Source of the DNA: Candidatus Micrarchaeota archaeon UBA95
GTDB lineage: Archaea > Micrarchaeota > Micrarchaeia > Norongarragalinales > Norongarragalinaceae
Assembly: GCA_002499405.1 (NCBI GenBank)
Contig: DALH01000022.1
Span: 1-16,686, forward strand
Length of the DNA stretch: 16,686 nt
Direction: 5' to 3'
Below are positions 5,859 to 12,284 of the stretch, piece by piece. Within the stretch, counting starts at the first letter, position 1. Each line of letters starts with the position of its first letter. The notes below the pieces were generated by a model. It did no database searches. It saw only the letters and a program-made list of their open reading frames with translations, and was not told the DNA's origin. The translations under genes and the position numbers were made by a program.

Positions 5859-7735
5859 TGGGCATAAGGACGTACCTCGTGGAAAACAATCTGGAGGAAT
5901 GTGAGGAGCAGGTCTCGGAAATAAGGCGGGCGTTCCCGGAAGCCAGGCTTCTTTTGGTGAACTGCGGTCTTGACCCCACGAAAAGAATGACTGCCAGCGT
6001 TGACGAGGCAATTACCTACAGCCCGCGCCCGACGGGCTTGGGTGAGCCCACCAAGATGATACTTGATTACGCGCGTGAAAAGGGCTTCAAGGAATTAGTG
6101 GTAATTGACGGCGACCAACAGCATTACGCCGAGGAGATAGCGCGACTTGCAAGGGAGGAGCGCGGTAGGGCGGACGCCGTGGTGCCCGAAAGAAAGAAGC
6201 GCTTTTTGTTCGCCAGGGGCCGCTTGGACGGCAAAACAATTGAGGACCTGATGAATGCGTTCCTCAGGAGCGGGGTGAAGGGGGGAACCACGATTCCGGA
6301 TTTGACTCCGGGCGCTTACGTGATTTACCAGCCGAGCAAGTTGCACGGAAAAAACCTAACCGCTGAAAACTCTTGGGTCGGCGACCTCCTACTCGTCCAA
6401 GAAATGCTTGAAAAGAAAATGAAAATCGCTTCACCGCGAATAGGCGTGCGGCCAAACGTTTACGCCATATCCAGCGAAAACCTGGTATTCAAGGCGATAG
6501 AGCAGATGGAGCGCTTTTACGCCGCCAAGCTGGACGAAATCGCCTCCAAAGTCAAGGAGAATCCGTACGATTACCTTTACGGCGGGAATCTCGGACTGAT
6601 AGACGACGTGCTCGACGCGTACCGCGATTACCAGTACAAAAAGAAAATCGTTAAAATGAAGGCGCTGGTTCTGGCGGGGGGCAAAGGAACAAGGTTCAAG
6701 CCGTTCACGAACACCATACAAAAACAGGTCTTCCCGCTCGCAAACAAGCCCCTCCTCCACTTCATAATGGAGAAGATAGCCAGAACCGGCATAACCGAGG
6801 TGGGCGTAATCGTCGGGCCCAACAAGGATCAGATAAGGGACTGCCTCAAGGACGGAAGCAACTGGAACCTGAACGTCACCTACATCGAGCAAGACAATCC
6901 GGCGGGGCTGGCGCACGCCGTGCTGTGCGCAAAACAATTCCTGGGCGAATCGCCGTTCCTGATGTATCTTGGAGACAACCTTTTGCACGAGGACGTCACG
7001 AACTTCCTGCTTGACTTCCTGAATTCCAAAGCAGCCGCGTCAATAATGCTCGCACGCGTGAAGGAACCCCAAAAATTCGGCATAGCAGAGCTGGACGAGA
7101 ACGGAAGGATAAAACGACTCTTGGAAAAGCCGAAAAATCCGCCTACCAACCTCGCGATAATCGGGGTTTACGCCTTTCACAACGAGGTTTTCAACGCCAT
7201 AAGCCGCATAAAGCCGTCCGCGAGGGGAGAGCTCGAGATAACCGACGCAATACAAAAGCTTTTGGAAGCAGGCCGGCCGGTGGACTACCGGGTCATCAGC
7301 GACTGGTGGGAGGACACCGGGAACTCCGCCTCCATGCTGGACGCCAACGCGAGGCTGCTGGACGAATTAAAGGACGCTGGAAGCGACGCACATGAAAAGC
7401 AGGTGGATGCGACGAGCGTGGTCAAGGGCCGGGTAAGCCTGGGCGCGGGCGCGGCAATACGCAACGGCTCTACGGTTATTGGCCCTGCGGCAATAGGTGA
7501 AAACTGCATCATAGACGGCTCCTTCATCGGCCCTTATACGACCTTGGGGAACAACAACAAGGTTTCATCGTCCCAGATAACCTATTCGCTGACGCTTGAC
7601 AACGTTGTTCTGGAGAACGCAAAGCAGCTGGTTTTCAGCATAATCGGAAAGAACAGCAGAGTCACAGGAACTGGGAAGCACGAGGAAAACGCGGTGCTGA
7701 TGATCGGCGACGACACGCAAATTAAAATGACTTGA
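5843..7735 (+). CDS. rmlA: GT2-like glycosyltransferase fused to glucose-1-phosphate thymidylyltransferase (RmlA, long type)
   Basis: This single 630-residue frame joins two enzymes. Residues 1 to about 270 look like a divergent GT-A family 2 domain: VGIRTYLVENNLEE near the start, then LGEPTKMILDYAREKG and VVIDGDQQHYAEEIARL with a DxD-type D89-G-D91. From M272 the protein is an RmlA-type nucleotidyltransferase: LAGGKGTRFKPF (277-288), KQVFPLANKPL, YLGDNLL and ISDWWEDTG. About 110 C-terminal residues have hexapeptide repeats of a left-handed beta-helix, as in the long archaeal and antibiotic-cluster RmlA group. RmlA makes dTDP-glucose from dTTP and glucose-1-phosphate. The start is the ATG at 5843, with GGTG at 5833-5836, overlapping rmlB. 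No stop separates the domains, and no ribosome-binding site precedes the internal ATG at 6656, so a fused product is expected. The function of the N-terminal domain is unknown. Confidence 0.85.
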   Translation: MQDVLVGIRTYLVENNLEECEEQVSEIRRAFPEARLLLVNCGLDPTKRMTASVDEAITYSPRPTGLGEPTKMILDYAREKGFKELVVIDGDQQHYAEEIARLAREERGRADAVVPERKKRFLFARGRLDGKTIEDLMNAFLRSGVKGGTTIPDLTPGAYVIYQPSKLHGKNLTAENSWVGDLLLVQEMLEKKMKIASPRIGVRPNVYAISSENLVFKAIEQMERFYAAKLDEIASKVKENPYDYLYGGNLGLIDDVLDAYRDYQYKKKIVKMKALVLAGGKGTRFKPFTNTIQKQVFPLANKPLLHFIMEKIARTGITEVGVIVGPNKDQIRDCLKDGSNWNLNVTYIEQDNPAGLAHAVLCAKQFLGESPFLMYLGDNLLHEDVTNFLLDFLNSKAAASIMLARVKEPQKFGIAELDENGRIKRLLEKPKNPPTNLAIIGVYAFHNEVFNAISRIKPSARGELEITDAIQKLLEAGRPVDYRVISDWWEDTGNSASMLDANARLLDELKDAGSDAHEKQVDATSVVKGRVSLGAGAAIRNGSTVIGPAAIGENCIIDGSFIGPYTTLGNNNKVSSSQITYSLTLDNVVLENAKQLVFSIIGKNSRVTGTGKHEENAVLMIGDDTQIKMT

Positions 7736-7754
7736 AATTGGAAGGCGGCATGAA

Positions 7755-8720
7755 ATGTCCTGGAAAAACAAGCGGATTCTCGTCACGGGCGGCTTGGGCT
7801 TCATTGGCTCAAACCTGGTTGAAAAACTAGTTGGGCTGGGCGCAAAGGTTACCGTAATCGACGACTGCCGCACGGGAAACAAATTCAACATTGAAGGCGT
7901 AAAAAGCCGCGTGGTTTTGATTGAGAAGGACTTTGCGGACCCGGCGCTGCTTAAGGAAGCGGTGGGTGCAAGCAACTTCGTGTTCCACCTCGCGGCGGAG
8001 ACCGACCACGTCAAATGGCGGGAAAACCCGCTGCCCTACGTTGAAAACAACGTCAAGGGTATGCTGCTCCTCCTTGAAGCGTGGCGCAAGTCAAGCAACA
8101 AGCCAAAGATAATCAACGCTGGAACGCGCGGCGAGTACGGGCCGCAAAAAAAACTGCCGGTGCGCGAAGACGCGCCAACCAACCCGCTGGGATTGTACGA
8201 GTTGAACAAGCTCCAAGCCGCGGAATTGCTGGAATTGTATTCTAGAAGCTTCGGCTTGGACTATTGCCACGCAAGAATCACCAACGTTTATGGCCCCCGC
8301 GCGCGCATGGATACCACCGGAAGCGGGGTGGTAAATTGGTTCGTGCGGCGCGCAATGGACGACGATGACCTGCCTCTGTTCGGCGGCGGGCGCGTAAAAC
8401 GCGATTTCATCTACGTAGATGATTGCGTGGACGCGCTCCTGGCTTTAGCAGAAAGCAATGCAACGGGGGTGTTCAACGTGGGCAACCCCGAGCCGGTCAC
8501 GCTCAAGGAAGCCGCCGAAAAAATAATCCTGGCGGCGGGAAAAGGCAGAATAACGTTCGCGGAGTACACCCCCGAAAGGAAGGCGCAGGAACCCGGGGAC
8601 TTTTATCCAAGCATAGACAAAATCCGGGACGCGGTTGGCTGGACCCCGAAGATAACCCTGGAACTGGGTTTAAAGCAAATGGTTGCCTACTATGCTAAAA
8701 ACAGGGAGAATTACTGGTGA
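7755..8720 (+). CDS. NAD-dependent sugar epimerase/dehydratase (extended SDR)
   Basis: This 321-residue extended SDR has TGGLGFIGSN (11-20), HLAAETDH, a catalytic triad T124 / Y148 / K152 (in AGTRGEYG and YELNK) and the late KRDFIYVDDCVDALL segment. The position after T124 has R-G instead of the D-E pair of RmlB, so it should be an epimerase or 4-keto reductase and not a second dehydratase. It may act on the dTDP-4-keto sugar made upstream, or independently as a UDP-hexose 4-epimerase; the sequence does not decide. It starts 19 bases after the RmlA fusion, behind a purine-rich GGAAGGCGG. Its stop overlaps the next gene by 4 bases (GTGA). Confidence 0.85.
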   Translation: MSWKNKRILVTGGLGFIGSNLVEKLVGLGAKVTVIDDCRTGNKFNIEGVKSRVVLIEKDFADPALLKEAVGASNFVFHLAAETDHVKWRENPLPYVENNVKGMLLLLEAWRKSSNKPKIINAGTRGEYGPQKKLPVREDAPTNPLGLYELNKLQAAELLELYSRSFGLDYCHARITNVYGPRARMDTTGSGVVNWFVRRAMDDDDLPLFGGGRVKRDFIYVDDCVDALLALAESNATGVFNVGNPEPVTLKEAAEKIILAAGKGRITFAEYTPERKAQEPGDFYPSIDKIRDAVGWTPKITLELGLKQMVAYYAKNRENYW

Positions 8721-9388
8721 CTTCAAGGCGGATCAGGATGAAGAAGGAAAAGGCGTTCGTGGGAAAAAACGTGGTCGTTTATCCGGGCACGAGAATTGGC
8801 CGCAACGTGACGGTGTTCGACAACGCTGTTCTGGGCAGGCCGCCCAAGGGCGCGGGAAACCTTTCAAGGAAACTCAAGGAAAAATACCCGCCGCTTGAAA
8901 TCGGGAGCGGCTCGGTAATAGGCGCGGGCGCAGTGCTCTACTGCGGCACCAGAATAGGCAGGAACGTGCTCATAGGGGATTTGGCTTGCGTGCGCGAAGA
9001 GTGCGTTGTCGGAGATTTCGCGGTAATTGGGCGCGGCACGATGGTTAATTACAACGCGAGAATAGGCAAGCGCGCAAAAATAACCGACTCGTGCATAATC
9101 ACTGGAAACATGGTGGTCGGCGACGACGCGTTCATCGGGATGCAGTGCGTTTCAACCAATGATGATTACATGGGCAAGAGCCGCACGCACGCAAGAAAAC
9201 TGCTCGGACCCGTGGTAGGCAATGGAGCCGCACTCGGCGCAAACTCAACGCTTTTGGCGGGAGTGCGCATAGGCCGGAACTCAATCGTGGGCGCTGGTTC
9301 AGTGGTCACGAAAGACGTTCCGCCGAACACAGTCGCCTTCGGCAACCCAGCGAAGCCCGTGCGGAAAATCGGGGGGAGCGGCTTTTAG
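8717..9388 (+). CDS. Left-handed beta-helix sugar O/N-acyltransferase (hexapeptide family)
   Basis: The 223-residue protein is made of hexapeptide repeats such as VGKNVVVYPGTRIGRNV, IGAGAVLYCGTRIGRNVLIGD and LGANSTLLAGVRIGRNS. It ends with AGSVVTKDVPPNTVAFGNPAKPV, the standard end of trimeric acyl-CoA-dependent acyltransferases. Beside a DegT aminotransferase it resembles the QdtC/FdtC/WbpD group, which N-acetylate amino sugars on a nucleotide carrier. The active-site histidine may lie in SRTHARKL, but I cannot confirm that. I use the GTG at 8717, which overlaps the SDR stop and has GGGAG at 8704-8708. An ATG at 8738 would give MKKEKAFVGKN, a natural start for this fold, and is a real alternative. 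Confidence 0.82.
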   Translation: MTSRRIRMKKEKAFVGKNVVVYPGTRIGRNVTVFDNAVLGRPPKGAGNLSRKLKEKYPPLEIGSGSVIGAGAVLYCGTRIGRNVLIGDLACVREECVVGDFAVIGRGTMVNYNARIGKRAKITDSCIITGNMVVGDDAFIGMQCVSTNDDYMGKSRTHARKLLGPVVGNGAALGANSTLLAGVRIGRNSIVGAGSVVTKDVPPNTVAFGNPAKPVRKIGGSGF

Positions 9389-9402
9389 GCGGGTTGGTTT
9401 GC

Positions 9403-10518
9403 TTGGCTGAAAACGTGACCGTGAAGTTCGGCGACCTTGCGTTGCAGTATCGCGCGCTAAAGGCGGAGATGGACGCAGCGATTTTTCGGGTCCTCGAACG
9501 CGGGCAGTTCATCTTGGGCGGGGAAGTGGAAGCGTTCGAAAAAGAGTTTTCGGCTTACTGCGGCACCAGGCACGGCGTTGGCGTGGCCTCTGGCACGGAA
9601 GCGCTTTACCTTTCCTTGCTGGCCGCGGGAGTAAAGCCGGGCGACGAAGTGATAACCGCGCCGAACACCGCGGTTCCCACGGCGTCTGCGATAACGATGG
9701 CGGGCGCAAAACCCGTGTTCGCCGACGTCCTTGAAGAGGACTTCAACATCAATCCAGAAAAAATCGCGGCGGCGGCAACTAAAAAAACCAAGGCAATCAT
9801 TCCAGTGCACTTGTACGGCCAAACCGCGGACATGAAACCGGTGCTTGAAGTCGCCGAACGCCTTGGGTTAAGCGTCGTGGAGGACGCGTGCCAGGCGCAC
9901 GGCGCAGAGTACGAACGGAAAAAAGCCGGGTCTTTCGGGGACTTCGGCTGCTTCAGTTTCTATCCAAGCAAGAACTTGGGCGCTTACGGAGACGCGGGCT
10001 TCGTTGCAACCAGCGACCCTGCACAGCACGAGAAGCTCCTTATGTTGCGGAATTACGGGCAGAAAAAAAGGTATTACCACGAGATAAAAGGCGTTAATGG
10101 CCGGCTGGACGAAATTCAGGCGGCGATACTGCGGGTAAAACTCAAGCATTTGGACGAATGGAACGCGAAACGAATCAGGATTGCTGGAATTTACGCGAAA
10201 AACCTGTGCAACGCCGTGACTTTGCCGGCAACGATTCCCGGAAGAAAGCACGTCTACCACATTTACGCCGCGAGAACTAGGAACAACGCCGAAAGGGACG
10301 CCCTAAAAAAATTCCTTGAAGAGCGCGGCGTGCAAACCCTCATACACTACCCGATCCCGATTCATTTGCAGGAGGCCTACGCAGACCTGCGCAGGAGTGA
10401 AGGGGATTATCCCGTGGCCGAAGGGTGCGCGCGGACGGAGTTGTCCCTCCCCATCTACCCCGAATTATCCGACGAGCAGACGGAGTCCGTCTGGAACAAA
10501 GTCAACGAATTTTTTTAG
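9403..10518 (+). CDS. DegT/DnrJ/EryC1-family PLP sugar aminotransferase
   Basis: This 371-residue aminotransferase has the family's complete set: GVASGTEALYLSL, D161 in EDACQAHGAEY, and the PLP-binding lysine K190 in SFYPSKNLGAYGDAG. These are followed by GQKKRYYHEIKGVNGRLDEIQAA and TLIHYPIPIHLQEAY. The QAHGA and FYPSKNLGA forms are closest, from memory, to the C-3 aminotransferases (DesV, TylB, QdtB/FdtB). With RmlA, RmlB and the acyltransferase this suggests a dTDP-3-acylamino-3,6-dideoxyhexose. A 4-amino or UDP-linked product (WbpE-like) is the alternative. Start codons are uncertain: TTG at 9403 has AGGCGGG at 9387-9393 with good spacing; TTG at 9394 and GTGs at 9415 and 9421 also lie in frame. 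The gene ends in a T7 run and faces a convergent gene. Confidence 0.88.
   Translation: MAENVTVKFGDLALQYRALKAEMDAAIFRVLERGQFILGGEVEAFEKEFSAYCGTRHGVGVASGTEALYLSLLAAGVKPGDEVITAPNTAVPTASAITMAGAKPVFADVLEEDFNINPEKIAAAATKKTKAIIPVHLYGQTADMKPVLEVAERLGLSVVEDACQAHGAEYERKKAGSFGDFGCFSFYPSKNLGAYGDAGFVATSDPAQHEKLLMLRNYGQKKRYYHEIKGVNGRLDEIQAAILRVKLKHLDEWNAKRIRIAGIYAKNLCNAVTLPATIPGRKHVYHIYAARTRNNAERDALKKFLEERGVQTLIHYPIPIHLQEAYADLRRSEGDYPVAEGCARTELSLPIYPELSDEQTESVWNKVNEFF
10510..10516 (+). terminator. T7 run, possible terminator of the nucleotide-sugar operon
   Basis: Seven consecutive T residues overlap the last codons and stop of the aminotransferase gene. Archaeal termination often needs only an oligo-T stretch, and the next gene is convergent 10 bases away, so termination here makes sense. 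There is no stem-loop, and no experimental support can be seen. Confidence 0.35.
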
Positions 10519-10528
10519 CGCGCGACGC

Positions 10529-11476
10529 TCAAGCAGTTATTTCCTCGTAAACTTTTTTCAGGCGCCTTGCAACGACAACGCAGTCATGCCTTTTCCTAAC
10601 GAACGCCAACCCTTCCCGCCCCTTCCTCTTCCTCAACCCCGCATCTTCAACCAGTTCGCGGACCGCGCCGGCTATTTTGTCAGGACGGACATTCACTATC
10701 GGGCAGTCGGGAGCGAAGCGTCTTAGTATGTCCGGCCTCAGCGTTGCCAAAACGGGCTTCTGTAACGCCATTGCTTCGCACGCCAGCGTGGCATACCAGG
10801 AATTGAACTGGTCAAGCAGGATGTCGCAGGACCGCAATTCCTCCCTCAACTCGGCCAGGCTGACGCCTTCAACCAGCCTGAAGTCAAATTCCAGGCCATC
10901 GCGCTTGAGGGATTCAACTGCGCGAAGCACGGCTTCAGTGTTCTTGAACGCGCGGTTGGTCGGCGCGTGCATCACCACTACCCCGCCCTTTTTGCGATTA
11001 CCCGCCGCCTTTTCGGGCTTCCAGTACTCCAGGTCTATGCAGACCGGCAGCGCTTCCACGCCCGGAGCGAATTCGTAAAGGTCTGGAGCAACGAAGCGCT
11101 TAGAGCAGTTCAGCGTTGAGAAAAACGGGACGCGTTTGCCTCTCAAGTCCGCGCCCCAGTGGCTGTACACGAGTTTCGCCTTTGCCGATGGGATGACCCG
11201 CGCCAAGGGGGCATCCAAGTAAAGCGGGAGCAACGCCGCGGAATGCATGTGAATCACGTCAAAATTGCGGGTCGCCCAAAGGAAGGTTTTGAGCCTGGCC
11301 GCGCCCTGCTGGAAGACGTTCTTCTTTTCCAGCTCCAACGAGTATTCGGCGCCGCCGAATTCGTACGGGTCGCGGTACTCCAACAGCTCGCTGGGCACGC
11401 CTATACGGTTCAAGCCCCTTGAAATCGCGGACGGCACGTTGGCAATGTTGTGCACCTGCAGGACTTTCAACGCCAT
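10529..11476 (-). CDS. GT-B glycosyltransferase
   Basis: This 315-residue protein reads as a GT-B glycosyltransferase. VHNIANVPSAISRGLNRIG lies near the N-terminus, then FDVIHMHSAALLP and YSHWGADLRGKRV. The C-terminal half starts VVVMHAPTNRAFKNTEAVL, and the donor-site region is ACEAMALQKPVLATLRPD with the conserved E at about 234. No membrane segment or signal is visible, so it is likely cytosolic or membrane-associated. An in-frame upstream ATG at 11500 would run into the TATA-like box, so the ATG at 11476 is preferred. There is no obvious ribosome-binding site, which fits a leaderless message. It converges with the aminotransferase and diverges from the phosphodiesterase gene at 11536. Donor and acceptor are unknown. 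Confidence 0.82.
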   Translation of the reverse strand: MALKVLQVHNIANVPSAISRGLNRIGVPSELLEYRDPYEFGGAEYSLELEKKNVFQQGAARLKTFLWATRNFDVIHMHSAALLPLYLDAPLARVIPSAKAKLVYSHWGADLRGKRVPFFSTLNCSKRFVAPDLYEFAPGVEALPVCIDLEYWKPEKAAGNRKKGGVVVMHAPTNRAFKNTEAVLRAVESLKRDGLEFDFRLVEGVSLAELREELRSCDILLDQFNSWYATLACEAMALQKPVLATLRPDILRRFAPDCPIVNVRPDKIAGAVRELVEDAGLRKRKGREGLAFVRKRHDCVVVARRLKKVYEEITA

Positions 11477-11498
11477 TGAAAACACTACCAAACAGAAC

Positions 11499-11511
11499 AT
11501 TAAATACTTTG
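11499..11511. promoter_or_regulatory. Shared TATA-like element between two divergent genes
   Basis: The AT-rich core ATTAAATACTTT reads TTAAATA on the plus strand and TATTTAA on the minus strand, so both directions resemble an archaeal TATA box. Its centre near 11505 is about 29 bases from the minus-strand ATG (11476) and about 31 from the plus-strand ATG (11536). No second AT-rich box lies in the 59-base gap. Both messages would be nearly leaderless. Confidence 0.5.
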
Positions 11512-11535
11512 TTTCCGGTTTCTTTGTGAAGTGAA

Positions 11536-12282
11536 ATGATTGTCATTGGTTTTGACGGCGCTACCTGGGATTTCATCGAGCCGAACTTGGACGAGCTGCC
11601 CAACTTCAAGGCCGTTCGCGAAAAATATAATTGGGGCGTTCTCGAGTGCGACGTCCGCCCCATTCATTCCGCGGTTTCTTGGACTACTGCTTTCTCGGGG
11701 TTGACCCCGGAAGAACACGGTTTGCGTGATTTTTTGTTGGATGAAAACGAAATCAAGGAACTAAAGTCACGAGGCATATTCGTTTGGGATAAAGTCGAGG
11801 ACAGCGTCGTCATGGGCGTGCCCGCATCCCTGCCGCCACTCACTAAGAATTACGAGGACAAAAACTGGGTGAAAAACATTCTTTCAATTAAAAGCGGGGA
11901 AATGCTTGAATCAACGAAACACAACGTGCAAGAGTGCAAGCGGATTCTGTCCACCCAAAAACCCCGGTTGTTGATAAGCATTTTTATGGAGACGGATAGG
12001 GCTCAACACGTTTTTTGGTTGGATAAAGTTCAACTCTTGAAGCATTATAAGAGTTGTGACCGCGCACTCGGCGAATTGCTGCCCTTTCTTGAAAAAGACG
12101 ACTTTCTTGTGATGAGCGACCACGGGTTCACGGACGCCGAAGAAACCAAAGAGAACAAGTGGGACGCGGTAAGGCCCAATCAGACGGGAGGACACCACCC
12201 GTTGGGCATCGCCATAAGCAATCGCGAGCCGCCGAAGAAAATAAGCAATGTTGCTTCATTTATTTTGAAGCACGTCAATTAA
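11536..12282 (+). CDS. Short alkaline-phosphatase-superfamily phosphodiesterase
   Basis: This 248-residue protein belongs to the type I phosphodiesterase / nucleotide pyrophosphatase branch of the alkaline phosphatase superfamily. IGFDGATWD supplies metal ligand D7. IHSAVSWTTAFSGLTPEEHG aligns with the nucleophile segment, with S45 where many relatives have T. SDHGF (194-198) and GGHHP (218-222) supply the remaining metal ligands. It is much shorter than typical relatives of 400-550 aa, yet all metal-site motifs are present, so it looks like a compact enzyme and not a fragment. The family hydrolyses phosphodiesters and, in some branches, transfers phospho-groups to glycans or lipids. There is no signal peptide or membrane segment. 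Its stop lies 2 bases from the convergent 532-residue relative. The substrate is unknown. Confidence 0.82.
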   Translation: MIVIGFDGATWDFIEPNLDELPNFKAVREKYNWGVLECDVRPIHSAVSWTTAFSGLTPEEHGLRDFLLDENEIKELKSRGIFVWDKVEDSVVMGVPASLPPLTKNYEDKNWVKNILSIKSGEMLESTKHNVQECKRILSTQKPRLLISIFMETDRAQHVFWLDKVQLLKHYKSCDRALGELLPFLEKDDFLVMSDHGFTDAEETKENKWDAVRPNQTGGHHPLGIAISNREPPKKISNVASFILKHVN

Positions 12283-12284
12283 AT

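Noticed and set aside
4845..6011. A 388-codon minus-strand open frame antisense to rmlB and the start of the RmlA fusion
   Set aside because: It is a shadow of strongly biased codons on the other strand; the peptide has no recognisable motifs, while the plus strand encodes clear enzymes.
6656..7735. A separate rmlA gene starting at the internal ATG (6656)
   Set aside because: No stop codon lies between the domains and no ribosome-binding site precedes the ATG, so a fusion is the simpler reading. A second internal translation start cannot be excluded.
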